Assembly (NCBI GenBank): GCA_036346375.1
Contig: CM070512.1
Coordinates: forward strand, 37,618,466 to 37,682,465
Length of the DNA: 64,000 nucleotides
DNA from: Guadua angustifolia
Taxonomy: Eukaryota > Streptophyta > Magnoliopsida > Poales > Poaceae
Direction of reading: 5' to 3'
The position numbers and the translations under genes were made by a program. Of this stretch, positions 32,180 through 43,204 are shown piece by piece. Under the pieces are notes generated by a model that was given only the letters and a program-made list of their open reading frames with translations, ran no database searches and had not been told where the DNA came from. The first letter of the stretch is position 1. Every line of letters begins with the position of its first letter.

Positions 32180-33329
32180 GGATCCACAGTTTGTTGAAGA
32201 CTATTTATTTAATATTTTCTTGAAGCTGCAATACAAAACCTCTATACTTTTACCCTATAACTTTAAGTACGTATTACCCTACTTCTAATATCGTTTTACT
32301 ATTTTTGCGTGACATGATGTGGGACTAATAGGCTATGTTAACATATATGTCCAGATTACACTAGGTTCTCCTCGTCATCGAGTTAGATGCTAGCAGGATT
32401 TTTGTCTTGGACTCGAGGAAAAAACCACTTAATCTGTATCAAAATTTTTGGGACATGCTGAACAGGTAAACTCGATCGTTGCGTTATTGCTCTAGTAATA
32501 TTTTATTCTATTGCATTTAAGCTTAATTACTATTTAAAATCATTCACAATGCATTTGCACGATATTGCAAGAAAAGTCTTCGGCACCATCCCTACAAGAA
32601 AGATTTCCAAATAATAACCGACTTTCCATGCATGACACAGGACCCGAGAAATAATTTATGTGCATACTACGTATGTACAAATATACATTCAATTGTCATA
32701 GAGAGTATCGGCTATAATGAAGCCATGGTATATAATTACACATTGATGTATATTTTTGCGTCATTTAACATATATCATCATTAATTAAATTTCTCTTTTC
32801 TTTAATAACAGCATTCCAAGATGGAACCAATAAGTTACTACTAACAGAAATTTTCGCAATTCAAGAGCAGATCGCTAGATTCGTTCAAGATGAGATCATC
32901 AATCCAAACGGCGAGTTCCACAAGTAACTTTTAATTCTATTGGAGTCGTTGAAAAACCAAAGTGGATGAGATGTACTCACACTATATTTGTAAATAGACT
33001 ATTGTAAAAACTAAATATTGTGATGCTTTAATATATTTGAATTATGATTTAACGACGCTTTATATACTATATATTTGAAGGCAACATATCCGTGTGCACA
33101 GAGCTTTCCATTTACACACCGTGCACATCAATTAATAAAAGTCATGAAAAACTCTGAAAACATTTGTAGAAGTACTTCGTAGATTACTCTACCTATGTAT
33201 AAAATTGCAGGTTCAAATTCATTACATATGAAGAATTACAAAAAAGAGAAAATTCTGACAAGTTTAACTTACTCTACCCATGTATAAAATTGCAGGTTCA
33301 AATTCATTACATACTGAAGAGTTACAAAA

Positions 33330-33331
<2 letters not shown>
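32180..33331. other. AT-rich intergenic DNA
   Basis: No recognisable coding sequence. The block cccatgtataaaattgcagg ttcaaattcattacat occurs twice (near 33195 and 33278), a short direct repeat with about 83-bp period just before the TA microsatellite. Confidence 0.5.

Positions 33332-33383
<52 letters not shown>
33332..33383. repeat. (TA)n microsatellite
   Basis: About 25 TA units. It flanks the left end of a foldback element; a TA-rich tract also lies at its other end (47147-47168), suggesting insertion into TA-rich sequence. Confidence 0.95.
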
Positions 33384-33385
<2 letters not shown>

Positions 33386-33640
33386 GGGCATATTTGGTGC
33401 AAACCACCCTTACAGTGAAAACTCTGTGAAAACCACTTGTAAAAGTTTTGAAAAATTCTCAAAAATTACCATATGTAGGGGAGGTGAGCCTCTACAATCC
33501 TAAACAATTTGAATCTGAAACTCAATCGCATTTGAAAGATATGAAAAACACAAATTCAGCATGAATAGTAATTTTTCACTGTTTAGCACTATTCATTTTA
33601 CTGTTTGTCTTTTTCATATCTTTCAAATGAGATTGAGTTT
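33384..33640. repeat. Foldback (MITE-like) element, left part; right part at 47005-47146
   Basis: The terminal segment gggggcatatttggtgcaaa ... ttgaaaaattctcaaaaatt is the reverse complement of the segment ending near 47146. The two halves were one palindromic element before the LTR retrotransposon inserted at AGTTT. Related copies occur at 47165-47390 and, as an array, at 59.3-60.7 kb. Confidence 0.75.
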
Positions 33641-36600
33641 TGTAACATCCCAAAATTTGGCCATTTTTTAAAATTTCATAAGTTATTTTGAATTTTTGAG
33701 AATTTTTGGAATTTATTTGGATTTGATTGGAATTTCTCGAATTTAACTCTTTTTGGAAATTAATTAAATAATGATTAATTTTTGCAAAATATAAATGGAA
33801 ATATTTTATTTGAGTCCAAACTATTCTAAAATATTTTTTGGAATTTTTTTGACATTTTAAATGCTTCAAATGATTTATTTAAATTTCTGGAATTAATTTT
33901 AATCGGAAAACCTAGAAAAAAAACCAATGAATAGTAATGGGCCGAGCCCGCTACTGTGCGCATCGCCAGCCCAAAACGCTGGAACCCTAAACGTTAACGC
34001 ACGTGCACCGTCCGATGTGAATCGGATGGCTCAGAGGGAGCCGTATCGCTTATGCTTCGACAACCGTCGATCCGTCGCCGCTTGAGGGCCGAGATCGCGC
34101 CACGTCTCTTCGTCTTCGACTTCTGGTAACGACGTCGCCGAGCATTACTGCCGTGGATTCCGCACGCCATAGCCGCCGCCGTGATTACTCTTCCACTTCA
34201 CTACCGGGTGCAGCGTATAAAGCACCTTCTTCTGCGCATTTCAAGACCTTTCACGCCTCCCGAGACTCGCCTTTGCCATTGCTAGCGCTCGCCGTAGTCC
34301 TGAAGCCGCTCCATCGCGTTTGCGCCGCCGTCGTTCCCTCTCCGCCGACGTTGTGACCACCGGGGTAACTCTTGCGTCGAGCCGCGTCCGGAGAGTCATC
34401 TCGTGTCACCAGAGGATCACCCGAACGCCATCGCCGCATCTTCTTCTTCCTCTCCGGCAAGTTTTGCGCCACCGTGACATCACCGCCGAGCCGAACTTCA
34501 TCAGCCGTTCGATCGTCTATCAACGCACTAGATTCATCCACGTCGCCGTCGCTACAGTAAGTGCCATCTTCATTTCTTAGCCGTCGGATTAGATGAACGG
34601 TCCAGATCATCTAGCGTAGTTTTTACTTTGAAGTAATATTAGCCGTTAGATCTGTGATGTGCGGTTTAGAATAAGCCACGTCTCCATTCAACAGTAAAGC
34701 TCTTTTTCATTTCTCAGTCGTTAGATCATGATCATGTGATTCTAGTGTAGCCACGCAGTTTAATTAACCGTAGCCGTTGGATCTGTCATATTAGCGTAGG
34801 TTTGATTAGATCTGGACCATTAGATCATACTTGTGCGGCTTTGATGTGTCCACATGTCGCGCACCGGGGTAGCCACGTCGCTAGTCACATCGCGTGAATT
34901 AGATTTAATCTAGGCCGTCCAAATTTGAATGAACGGACCGGATATCGCCGCGTCTTGGGACTAGTTCGCGGTCTTGACACGTGTCGACGAACCGAGGAGT
35001 CTCGCGATTCTTGACTCTGTCGACGTTGTCGATTTGATTTGATTGAGGCCACGCGTTAGATTTGAATTGAAACGTCGTTTCACTCTTGGCCGTTTGATTT
35101 GAATCGGACGGTCAGAATTGAATCAGGGATTCGGTTGATAATTTCTCGCCACGTGTTGCGTTTAGATCTTGCCATGTGTCGACTCCGGATAAACCAAAGC
35201 CGAACCGTTGAGATGATCGTGGCCGTCCATTTTAAACCGGACGATTGAGATTAGATCAAGCCTTCGTTGATAATTCGTCGCCGCGTGTCGCAACAGGATC
35301 ATGCCACGTGTCATGCTGACATCAGCAGCTGACGTCATAAGTGGGACCCACATGTCGATCATAGCACGATGGATCTTGACGTCGTGATGGCGTCATCTTG
35401 ACGCTAATAATTCGATTTTTAGGAAAATAATTGGTGGAAAATAGTTTCAGTCTGACGTCATAATTGGTCATCTTGACGTCATATTTCGAATTTCTCGTAT
35501 AAAATAAATAAAGAAATTCGGTTTATTCTTTTTGATTTATTTTCAAACTTCAAATGGTTATAACTTTTGCGTTTCAATTCCGATTTGAGTGATTACAATT
35601 TCTAAAAATTTGTAAAATCAAGATCTATTTATTGGTGAATTTTATTAAATTTTTAGAGTTGAGTTTGCTTTCTAGAAATTATATTTATTGTGTGTATAAT
35701 TGATTCGAGTAGACGTTGATTTGCCGGAGAGCTATGAGGGGGAATTTCCAGCACAAGACCAAGCCCCGGATCAGGACCAGCACCTATTTGAAGGCAAGTT
35801 GTGCTTTGACCCTGTTGCTTCTAAGTTTTGGAAAATATATTTTGTTTCAAACTATGCATGCTAATTCACCTAAAAATGGATTTAAATGTTTTGGGTGAAT
35901 TAGCTAATCAACCTAATTGTTATTGCCACCTTGTTATTATTATTCGTATGCCATGATTCCTTTGATAACCTAAGTGGACAATACTAGTTGGTTGTAATGA
36001 CATGCCAACACGGGAGGCTAGACCGTGAATAGTTGCTTAGCTTTGCAAATATCGTGAATAGTCTTTTTGAATACAAAAGCAATATTGACTAAAGAAACAG
36101 TGAATGCATTTTGATAAAAGATGTAATGTTGTTGGTAATGATGTTGGAGTGTAGAGACTGTGTGGTTCGCTTGAAGGATGATTACGGGCATGTGTTGCAG
36201 ATTAAGTAAATTGGGATGGATGTTGATTTAGGCTGAGGCAAGTGGACCGAGGCTTCGTGCTAAGTGGGCTGTGTGGCATTTGGGGGTTTTGAGTGTTGTG
36301 AGGGCTGTGTGCCAAATTTTGAGAGAAGGATGTCTTGCCTTGGTGGATTAAGGACTTCACCTTGCAAACCTTTGACTGAGTCTCGTACAACCACATGTGC
36401 GAATGGGAAGACCTAGTTTAGTAGGATTCCGATATCTTACCTTTGATACCTCGGGGTGGCGATTACATGGGGTAAGCTGTATGGGGAGCGTGCGTGCTAC
36501 TGACTTGGTACCCATCCAACGGAGTTTGTCGGTCTTATACTTGACTCGAATGAGGAAGTGATAGTGAAGGCAACCCGAGAGGTTCCTAGGTGGAGATAGA

Positions 36601-37383
36601 AGTCTCTGAAAGGCTTTATTACGATCAATTGCCTTTGTGGCGTCTTGTTGTATCTTGTGGGTAAAGTGTACAACCTCTGCGAGTGTTAAAACTATTTGAA
36701 TAGCCGAGTCCACGGTGCTGGACAATGCTCGGGGATTACAGTCAAGGGGTAGTGTTTTGAAAATAAAATGGGGAAAAGGCTGTGTGCTAGGGTTAATGAT
36801 GAAAGTTGATTAGGGACTGTGTGTCTAAAATTATGTGAAAAACAATTTGAGAAGTATAATATATTTATAAGGTTTTGATGCTTTCAATCTAAATTAATAA
36901 TAGTTCAAAATATTGATGCAATGCAAATCAATCAGTTGAACAATTCCTTTGTAACAAGCCATGCATGTAGTAATAGAACTGCATTCTGTGCATGACTTGT
37001 TGAGTACGGTGTGTACTCACCCTTACGGACAAAATTTACCAGGAGAGGAGACTACGCCTGCGTATGAGGAGGAGTTCGTCGAAGAGCCAGATAACTAGGG
37101 AGCAAGCCTCTGTCAAGGCACCTGTGGCGAAGATGGATCACCAAGATGTTTACTTTCCGCTGTTGAACTATTTACTCTGATTATTGTAAGCCCTGCGTGG
37201 AAAACTATTGTAAGGGACCATAAGGTCGTACAACTCGTTTATATACATGATTGAAGTACTTATTTGTTATTCCGCTGTGTATGTTGTCGTACTTTAACCC
37301 TGTATTGCCCGTGTGCACTAGCACGATCCTGGACTAGTGCAGAATACACAGAGTGTTCGGATTTGTAGATTCGGGGCACGACG
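33641..37383 (+). repeat. 5' LTR (3743 bp)
   Basis: It starts TGTAACATCC and ends near gggcacgacg (the 3' LTR keeps the canonical ...acacgaca). A TATA-like box (tataaag, 34216-34222) lies in a GC-rich segment, marking the probable promoter. Relative to the 3' LTR it has many substitutions and an indel of roughly 30 bp near 34990-35040. Open frames inside are not conserved coding regions. Confidence 0.9.
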
Positions 37384-37387
37384 GAGG

Positions 37388-37399
37388 TGGTATCAAAGC
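37388..37399 (+). promoter_or_regulatory. Primer binding site (initiator-Met tRNA type)
   Basis: tggtatcaaagc differs by one base from the usual plant Ty3 PBS TGGTATCAGAGC complementary to the 3' end of tRNA-iMet; it starts four bases after the LTR. Confidence 0.8.
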
Positions 37400-37612
37400 A
37401 TATTGACTGTAGGACTTAACCCTAGGTAGTCTGGCCGAGAAAGATAAAACTAATTTCTTAAAGATTAAAATTGTACAAGATTATGAATGAAATCTTGACT
37501 AATCTTTTCTTCTTACTTCATATCTATGCTGCAATTTTTTGGTTATTACCTTATGATTTTAAAATTTATAGCTAACGAGGTGTGTTTTGGTAGATGAGGA
37601 GGATCCACACCT

Positions 37613-38251
37613 TTGGTGGCGCTTTGGAGGTTTATTTCTTTGTCTTTGTGGTTTATCTCTGATTGCTTGAGGGCTTCGTTAGGCCGATCTATCGAGAACC
37701 TCCGTGGTCGGGTAGGGCTGGACGTCGCTTGGGATGTGAAGATCACCGTCTACGCTCGAGACAGGGGGAGAGCGAGTCGTCTTGTCCACATCACTGCTAG
37801 GAGGTCTTCGTTTGAGGCCGGCATCCAGAAGACTGCGTGTCTGGCGATGCGGTAGATTGCCCACACCTACTCCGCCGAGCTTGTGGGTACCGTCTTCCGT
37901 CATCATCCGCACCGGGACAACCGCTTCGACTGGGACCCGATCGAGGAGGACAACGCTACGATCACCCATCTGGTGAGGTTCGTCATCGCTCAAGAGGAGA
38001 CCTTGGACGAGACAGTCTAGGAGCTGCAGAGGGCCCGTGATGAGATCACGGAGGTCAGGAACCAGCTGCGGGAGGCTAGTGAGGGTCTGGGTCTCTACAT
38101 AAGGAGGGTTCACGAGTTGGAGGAGGCACTGGAGGGACCTGAGCCAGAGCCGGAGCTAGAGCTGCATAACCCGATCGAGGAGCTAAGAGCAGGTCTGAGG
38201 AGGCACCGGTCTGAGTGGTGCGAGCCACCAAGACACCGGCGAGCGGCCTAG
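37613..38251 (+). pseudogene. Pre-gag open frame of the retrotransposon (coiled coil), function unknown
   Basis: One continuous frame between PBS and gag, interrupted only by TAG at 37853, 38018 and 38249, the first two readily explained by CAG-to-TAG changes. It includes LDVAWDVKITVYARDRGRAS, then HTYSAELVGTVFRHHPHRDN, then a predicted coiled coil (ELQRARDEITEVRNQLREAS ... RRVHELEEALEG) and an acidic tail (PEPEPELELHNPIEELRAG). No ATG is seen at the start, so initiation or splicing is unclear. Similar uncharacterised proteins upstream of gag are known to me from grass Ty3 elements, but no function is assigned. Confidence 0.5.
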
Positions 38252-38693
38252 GAGCCAGCGAGTCGGTGGGCTCCTTCGTACCACCAGCTGTGGGGCATCA
38301 GGATCGGTTGCTCCTATCTTGCCGCCGCAATCGCGATACCTACCCGGAGGACCGCAGCCTGGATGGCTCGACGACTAAGTGTTTTGTTTTCCTTCCAGAG
38401 TCGACTCATGTGTTGAGTCAAGTTTATCAAGTTAGTCTATATGAGTCCGTCTTTACAACGTTTTGTTTTGAACTCTATGAGTTGTTATGGATGGTTGTGA
38501 TGAACAATTTCTATGGATGTTTTAACGTGTGCCAGATATGTGTTGCACTGCCCGTAGGCACTTATGAGCAACCATATCCCTATAACAATAAAGTTGTGTG
38601 CTTTTGTTTGAGTCAAATCTTCTCCCCGTTTACGTATCTTGTGTACTTGTCTTTTCTATTTCTTCCTTCTCTATAAACATTATTGTTCTTTAG

Positions 38694-39577
38694 ATGGTGA
38701 ACACTCATGGAAGCCGTGGAGCTGGAGGAAGCGGTTCGCATCAGGGTGGAAACCAAGACAACGCACCAAACCCTCAACCAGCACCACCCGTTGATATGGG
38801 CAATTTGGGAGCTTTTCTGACCGCTCAAACTCAGTTGATGCAGACCATGATGCATCAAATGCAGCAGTTGCAGAATCAGGCCGCAGCTAACAACAACAAT
38901 CAAGCCATGAATCATGGAAATCATTCTAGACTGTCAGATTTTATGAGGACCAGGCCTCCAACCTTCTTTGGGAACGTCAACCCCATCGAAGCGGATGACT
39001 GGCTACGCACGATTGAGAGGAAGCTGCACATATCCCAGTGTGTAGGCAATGAGAGAGTCTTGTATGCCTCTCATCAAGCTGGAAGGAACCGCGAGAATAG
39101 TGGAAAAATTACTGCGCTTCCCACGAGCATCCTCAGGAGATCACTTGGGATGAGTTTACTGTTGCCTTCCGCCAATACCATGTACCAGAAGGTATGATGG
39201 AGCTTAAGAAGGAAGAATTTAGATCTTTGAAGCAGGGAGGCCAGTCAGTGGCCGATTACCTGAACAAATTTACCCAGCTTGCACGCTATGCTCCGGAAGA
39301 TGTAGCAACGGATAAGGCCAGACAGTCCCGATTCATGAAGGGACTGAACTCTAGGCTTCAAGTGGGACTGATCACCCACACATTTCCTGATTTCCAGGAG
39401 CTGGTCAACAAGGCTCTAATCCTTGAAGATAAGCGCAAAGAGCTAGAGGATAATCGCAAGCGTCGCATGGCACAACAGGGAGGATGCCAGGGTCAGCAGA
39501 GACCAAGAGTGGTACCTCAACAGTTCACCAGGTTCCAGCCAGGGAGCAGCGCGAGAACACCATTACCTGCACAGTGA
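38694..39577 (+). pseudogene. gag: gag of the Tekay-like element, frameshifted
   Basis: It starts ATG at 38694. The N-terminus is glutamine/asparagine-rich, then RTRPPTFFGNVNPIEADDWL begins the retrotransposon gag domain. After a frame change near 39080 it continues with QSVADYLNKFTQLARYAPED and LNSRLQVGLITHTFPDFQEL to 39577. The expected CCHC zinc knuckle downstream is not intact (GTVNTCPKKEE-like remains near 39690). Gag would form the cytoplasmic particle. Confidence 0.85.
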
Positions 39578-39809
39578 CCTATTGTTCAGAATCCATAGAC
39601 ACCAGCAAGAGCAATCAACCAAGCTGGAGGAAACTCATCGATGGTTGGAAAACTATTTGTTACAAGCTGCAGCGAGATGGGGCACCGTCAATACTTGTCC
39701 CAAGAAGGAGGAGTCACTCTGTCCATTTTAATTTAGGAAATACTCAGCTAGAACTCTGTTCAAGGAGGAAGCCGAGGACCTATTCAGCGGGGCTGCACCC
39801 CAATCAATT

Positions 39810-40166
39810 GTGCGAGGAAGAGTCAACCACATCACGGCGGATGAAGTTCAGAATGCAACGAACATTGTACTGGGTAAGTTTCTAGTTAACTCAGTACCAG
39901 CTACAATTCTATTTGATTCTGGAGCTTCACATTCATTTGTTTCATGGGTCTTTGTTATGAAAAATGATTTGGACATGGTCAACCTTAAGAGTACACTAAT
40001 AGTTCAAACCCCTAGATCAAAACTCCGAATTAAAGTAGGGTGCTCCGGGGTGAAATTATTAATAAATGGAATAGAGTTCCTAGCGAACCTAATCATCTTT
40101 GGATACCCGGACCATAGATGTTATTTTGGGGATGGATTGGTTATCCAAGCACAAAGCGAGTGCTAG
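39810..40166 (+). pseudogene. Retrotransposon aspartic protease domain
   Basis: LFDSGASHSFVSWVF contains the catalytic D-S-G triad of retropepsins, preceded by the helix RVNHITADEVQNATNIVLGK. It is in a different frame from gag and from RT, so the original gag-pol frame is broken here. Confidence 0.85.
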
Positions 40167-40213
40167 ATTGTGGTAGGAGAGTAATAATGATTTAGAGCTC
40201 GGATGGTAGGAAG

Positions 40214-41032
40214 GTGGAGATTCAAGCAATGGTATTCGGGATGGTGGTGGTGGTCAATAGTGTGAAAATCATTAATATGGAAGATGTTCCCGTAGTTAAC
40301 GAGTATCCATATGTATTCCACGAAGATTTACAGAATGCCACCGACGGGGATATAGAGTTTGTAATTGAGTTAGTACCTGGAACAGCTCCAATAGCTAAGA
40401 GACCTTATAGGATGTCCACCGAGGAATTGGTAGAGATGAAGAAGCAAATCGAGGAATTGTTAGAAAAGGGATTTATAAGACCTAGTTCATCACCGTGGGG
40501 AGCACCGGTGTTGTTTGTAAAAAAAGATGAAAGTTTTAGAATGTGTATAGACTATCGTGCACTGAATGATGTGACGATAAAGAATAAGTATCCATTACCT
40601 AGGATAGATGATCTTTTTGATTAGCTAAGAGGAGCAGGAGTCTTCTCCAAGATAGACCTTCGATCCAGATACCATCAATTAAAAATTCGGATTGAGGACA
40701 TACCAAAGACAGCTTTCTCGTCGAGATATGGGCATTATGAATTTACGGTCATGTCCTTTGGATTGACCAATGCCCCAGCTTATTTCATGAATATGATGAA
40801 CAAAGTATTCATGGAATATTTGGACAAGTTTGTCGTTGTCTTTATTGATGACATTCTTATTTACTCCAAGTCGGAGGAAGAGCATGCTGGACATTTAAGG
40901 AAGGTTTTGGAAAAGCTAAGAGAAAACCAACTGTATGCAAAATTTAGCAAATGTGACTTTTGGAAAAAGAAGGTTGAATTCCTGGGTCATGTAATGACTA
41001 GAAGGAAAGTAGTATTGACCCAAAGAAAGTAG
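40214..41032 (+). pseudogene. pol: Reverse transcriptase domain
   Basis: One frame with a single TAG at 40622 (DQL to D-stop-L). Motifs: IEFVIELVPGTAPIAKRPYR, FIRPSSSPWGAPVLFVKK, MCIDYRALNDVTIKNKYPLP, FSKIDLRSRYHQL, MSFGLTNAPAYFMN and the catalytic FIDDILIYS (Y/FxDD), then KCDFW..KVEFLGHV. The frame is lost after 41032, before the connection domain. It copies the element RNA into DNA; this copy is inactive. Confidence 0.92.
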
Positions 41033-41279
41033 AGGCGTGTTGCATTAGGAGCAACCAAAAACGATTACCCAGATCGAAGTTTCCTTGGAATGGCGAGGAT
41101 ACTACCGCCGGTTCATTGAAGGTTTTCATCAATTGCGAGACCTCTTACGCAATTGTTGAAAAAAGGAGAAAAGGTTTGTGTGGACGCTTTGAGTGCAAAA
41201 AGAGTTTCTAAGAGTGAAGAAGCGTTGAACCCGGCTTTTGTCTTGGTGTTGCCGAATACTAAGGACAATTTTGATATCT

Positions 41280-42418
41280 ACTGTGATGCTTCGCGTTAAG
41301 GACTTGGGTGTGTTCTGATGCAGAATGGTAAAGTAGTAGCTTATGCATCAAGGCAGCTAAGGCCACATGAGCAGAATTACCCCACTCATGACCTAGAGTT
41401 AGCTGCTATAATGCGCGCCCTTAAAATATGGCGTCACTATCTCATTGGAAACCGATGTGAAATATGTACGGACCACAAAAGTCTAAAGTATATATCCACC
41501 CAATCAGACTTGAATATGAGACAAAGGATGTGGTTAGAATTAATCAAGGATTACAATATCAGAATCCACTACCACCCTGGGAAAGCTAATGTGGTGGCTG
41601 ATGCCTTGAGTCGGAAAAGCCACAGTTTAAATTTGATGGTTGCAGAAAACCAGTCCGAATTATGTAAAGAGCTTCAGAAGCTAAGATTGGAAGTTGTATA
41701 GGAAGGATTTGTAGCTACTTTGGAAGTAAAACCGACCCTTGAAGAGCAGATCAGGGAAGGTCAAAAGAATGATGACAAGATTAATAGGATCAAATCCAAA
41801 ATGGACGAAGACCTAGCCAAAGACTTCAGAGTAAATGAGCAGGGTATCTTGTGGATGAAAAATAGAATCTGCGTACCTCGTAAACCGGAATTGAAGCAGT
41901 TGATACTTGAGAAAGCACATGATTCCAAGTATTCAATTCACCCCGGCAGTGCAAAAATGTACCAAGATCTTAAGGAGAGATTTTGGTGGCCGAATATGAA
42001 GAAAGAAGTAGCTGAGCATGTAGCGTTGTGCGATGTGTGCCAAAGAGTCAAAGCAATGCATCAGAGACCAGTAGGACTGCTACAACCGTTAAAGATACCA
42101 GAATGGAAGTGAGAGGAAATCGGGATGGATTTCATCACTGGTTTACCAAGGACTCAAAGTGGATACGATTCCATATGGGTCATAGTAGATCATTTAACAA
42201 AGGTTGCGCATTTCATATCAGTAAAAACAACTTACTCGGGAGATAAGTTAGCAGAGCTATACATGGCGAGGATTGTCTGCTTGCACGGAGTACCTAAGAA
42301 GATAGTATCAGATAGAGGTACTCAATTTACCTCAAGATTTTGGGAAAAGCTGCATACGGCAATGGGCACCCGTCTAAATTTCAGTACAACATATCATCAT
42401 GAAGCAGATGGTCGGTGA
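41280..42418 (+). pseudogene. pol: RNase H and integrase N-terminal/catalytic region
   Basis: One frame with stops at 41297 (TAA), 41699 (TAG) and 42110 (TGA for the W of EWKWEEIGMDF-type sequence). RNase H shows YCDASR, LRPHEQNYPTHDLELAAIM, CTDHKSLKYI and VVADALSRK. The integrase zinc finger is visible as H..H..C..C (HDSKYSIHPGSAKM ... CDVCQRVK), then the catalytic core with D in GMDFITGLP and D in VSDRGTQF. The third catalytic acid (GERVNR) is reached only after a frameshift at about 42412. Confidence 0.92.
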
Positions 42419-42490
42419 AAGGGTAAATCGAGATACTTGAGGATATGTTAAGAGCTTGCGCTATCATATACCACATCGTAGGATAAATGC

Positions 42491-43182
42491 TTGCCGTACA
42501 CAGAATTTAGCTATAATAATAGTTATCAAGCTAGTTTAAAAATATCTCCATTTGAAGCTTTATATGGTCGTTCATGTCGAACACCATTAAATTGGAACGA
42601 GACGGGAGAACGTCACATTTTTGGACCGGACATTCTTGCAGATGCAGAGGAAAAGATTGCTTTGATTAGAGAAAGACTAAAGACAGCACAATCGAGGCAA
42701 AAGAGCTATGCTGACAACCGACGTCGTGATTTGAGTTTTGAACCAGAAGATTATGTTTATCTCAAGGTCATGCCACTCAAAGGAGTTAAAAGGTTTATAC
42801 GAAAGGAAAACTTGCCCCAAGATATGTGGGTCCATTCAAGATTTTGAGCCGCAAAGGTGAAGTTGCTTACCAGTTAGAATTGCCTCAGTCTTTGGCAGGG
42901 GTACATGATGTATTCCATGTATTGCAATTGAAGAAATGTCTTCGAGTATCGGAGGAACAAGCACCTATAGAAGCTATTGAACTGCAAGAGGATTTAACTT
43001 ACAAGGAACACCCAGTGAAGATTTTGGACACCATGTATCGTGAAACAAGGAACAAATCAACCCGTTTCTGCAGAGTCCAGTGGAGCAACCACTCAGAAAG
43101 CGAAACAACTTGGGAGCGTGAGGAAGATTTGAAGAAGAGTTTCCCAATCTCTTCTCTAGTCAGCCCTGAATCTCGGGGTTGA
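42491..43182 (+). pseudogene. pol: Integrase C-terminus with chromodomain-like tail
   Basis: ISPFEALYGRSCRTPLNWNE and QKSYADNRRRDLSFEPEDYV are the usual Ty3 integrase C-terminal motifs. After a frame change near 42830 follow GPFKILSRKGEVAYQLELPQ and DVFHVLQLKKCL, then a chromodomain-like module (HPVKILDTMYRETRN ... CRVQWSNHSESETTWEREED) to a stop at 43180-43182. In chromoviruses this module directs integration to marked heterochromatin. Confidence 0.88.
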
Positions 43183-43192
43183 GATTCTGTTA

Positions 43193-43201
43193 AGGGGGGA
43201 G
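43193..43201 (+). promoter_or_regulatory. Polypurine tract
   Basis: aagggggga, four bases before the 3' LTR, primes plus-strand synthesis. Confidence 0.75.
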
Positions 43202-43204
43202 ATT

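Noticed and set aside
33641..37383. Arginine/serine-rich frames in the LTR
   Set aside because: They occur in both LTRs but with frame differences; they are LTR sequence, not genes.
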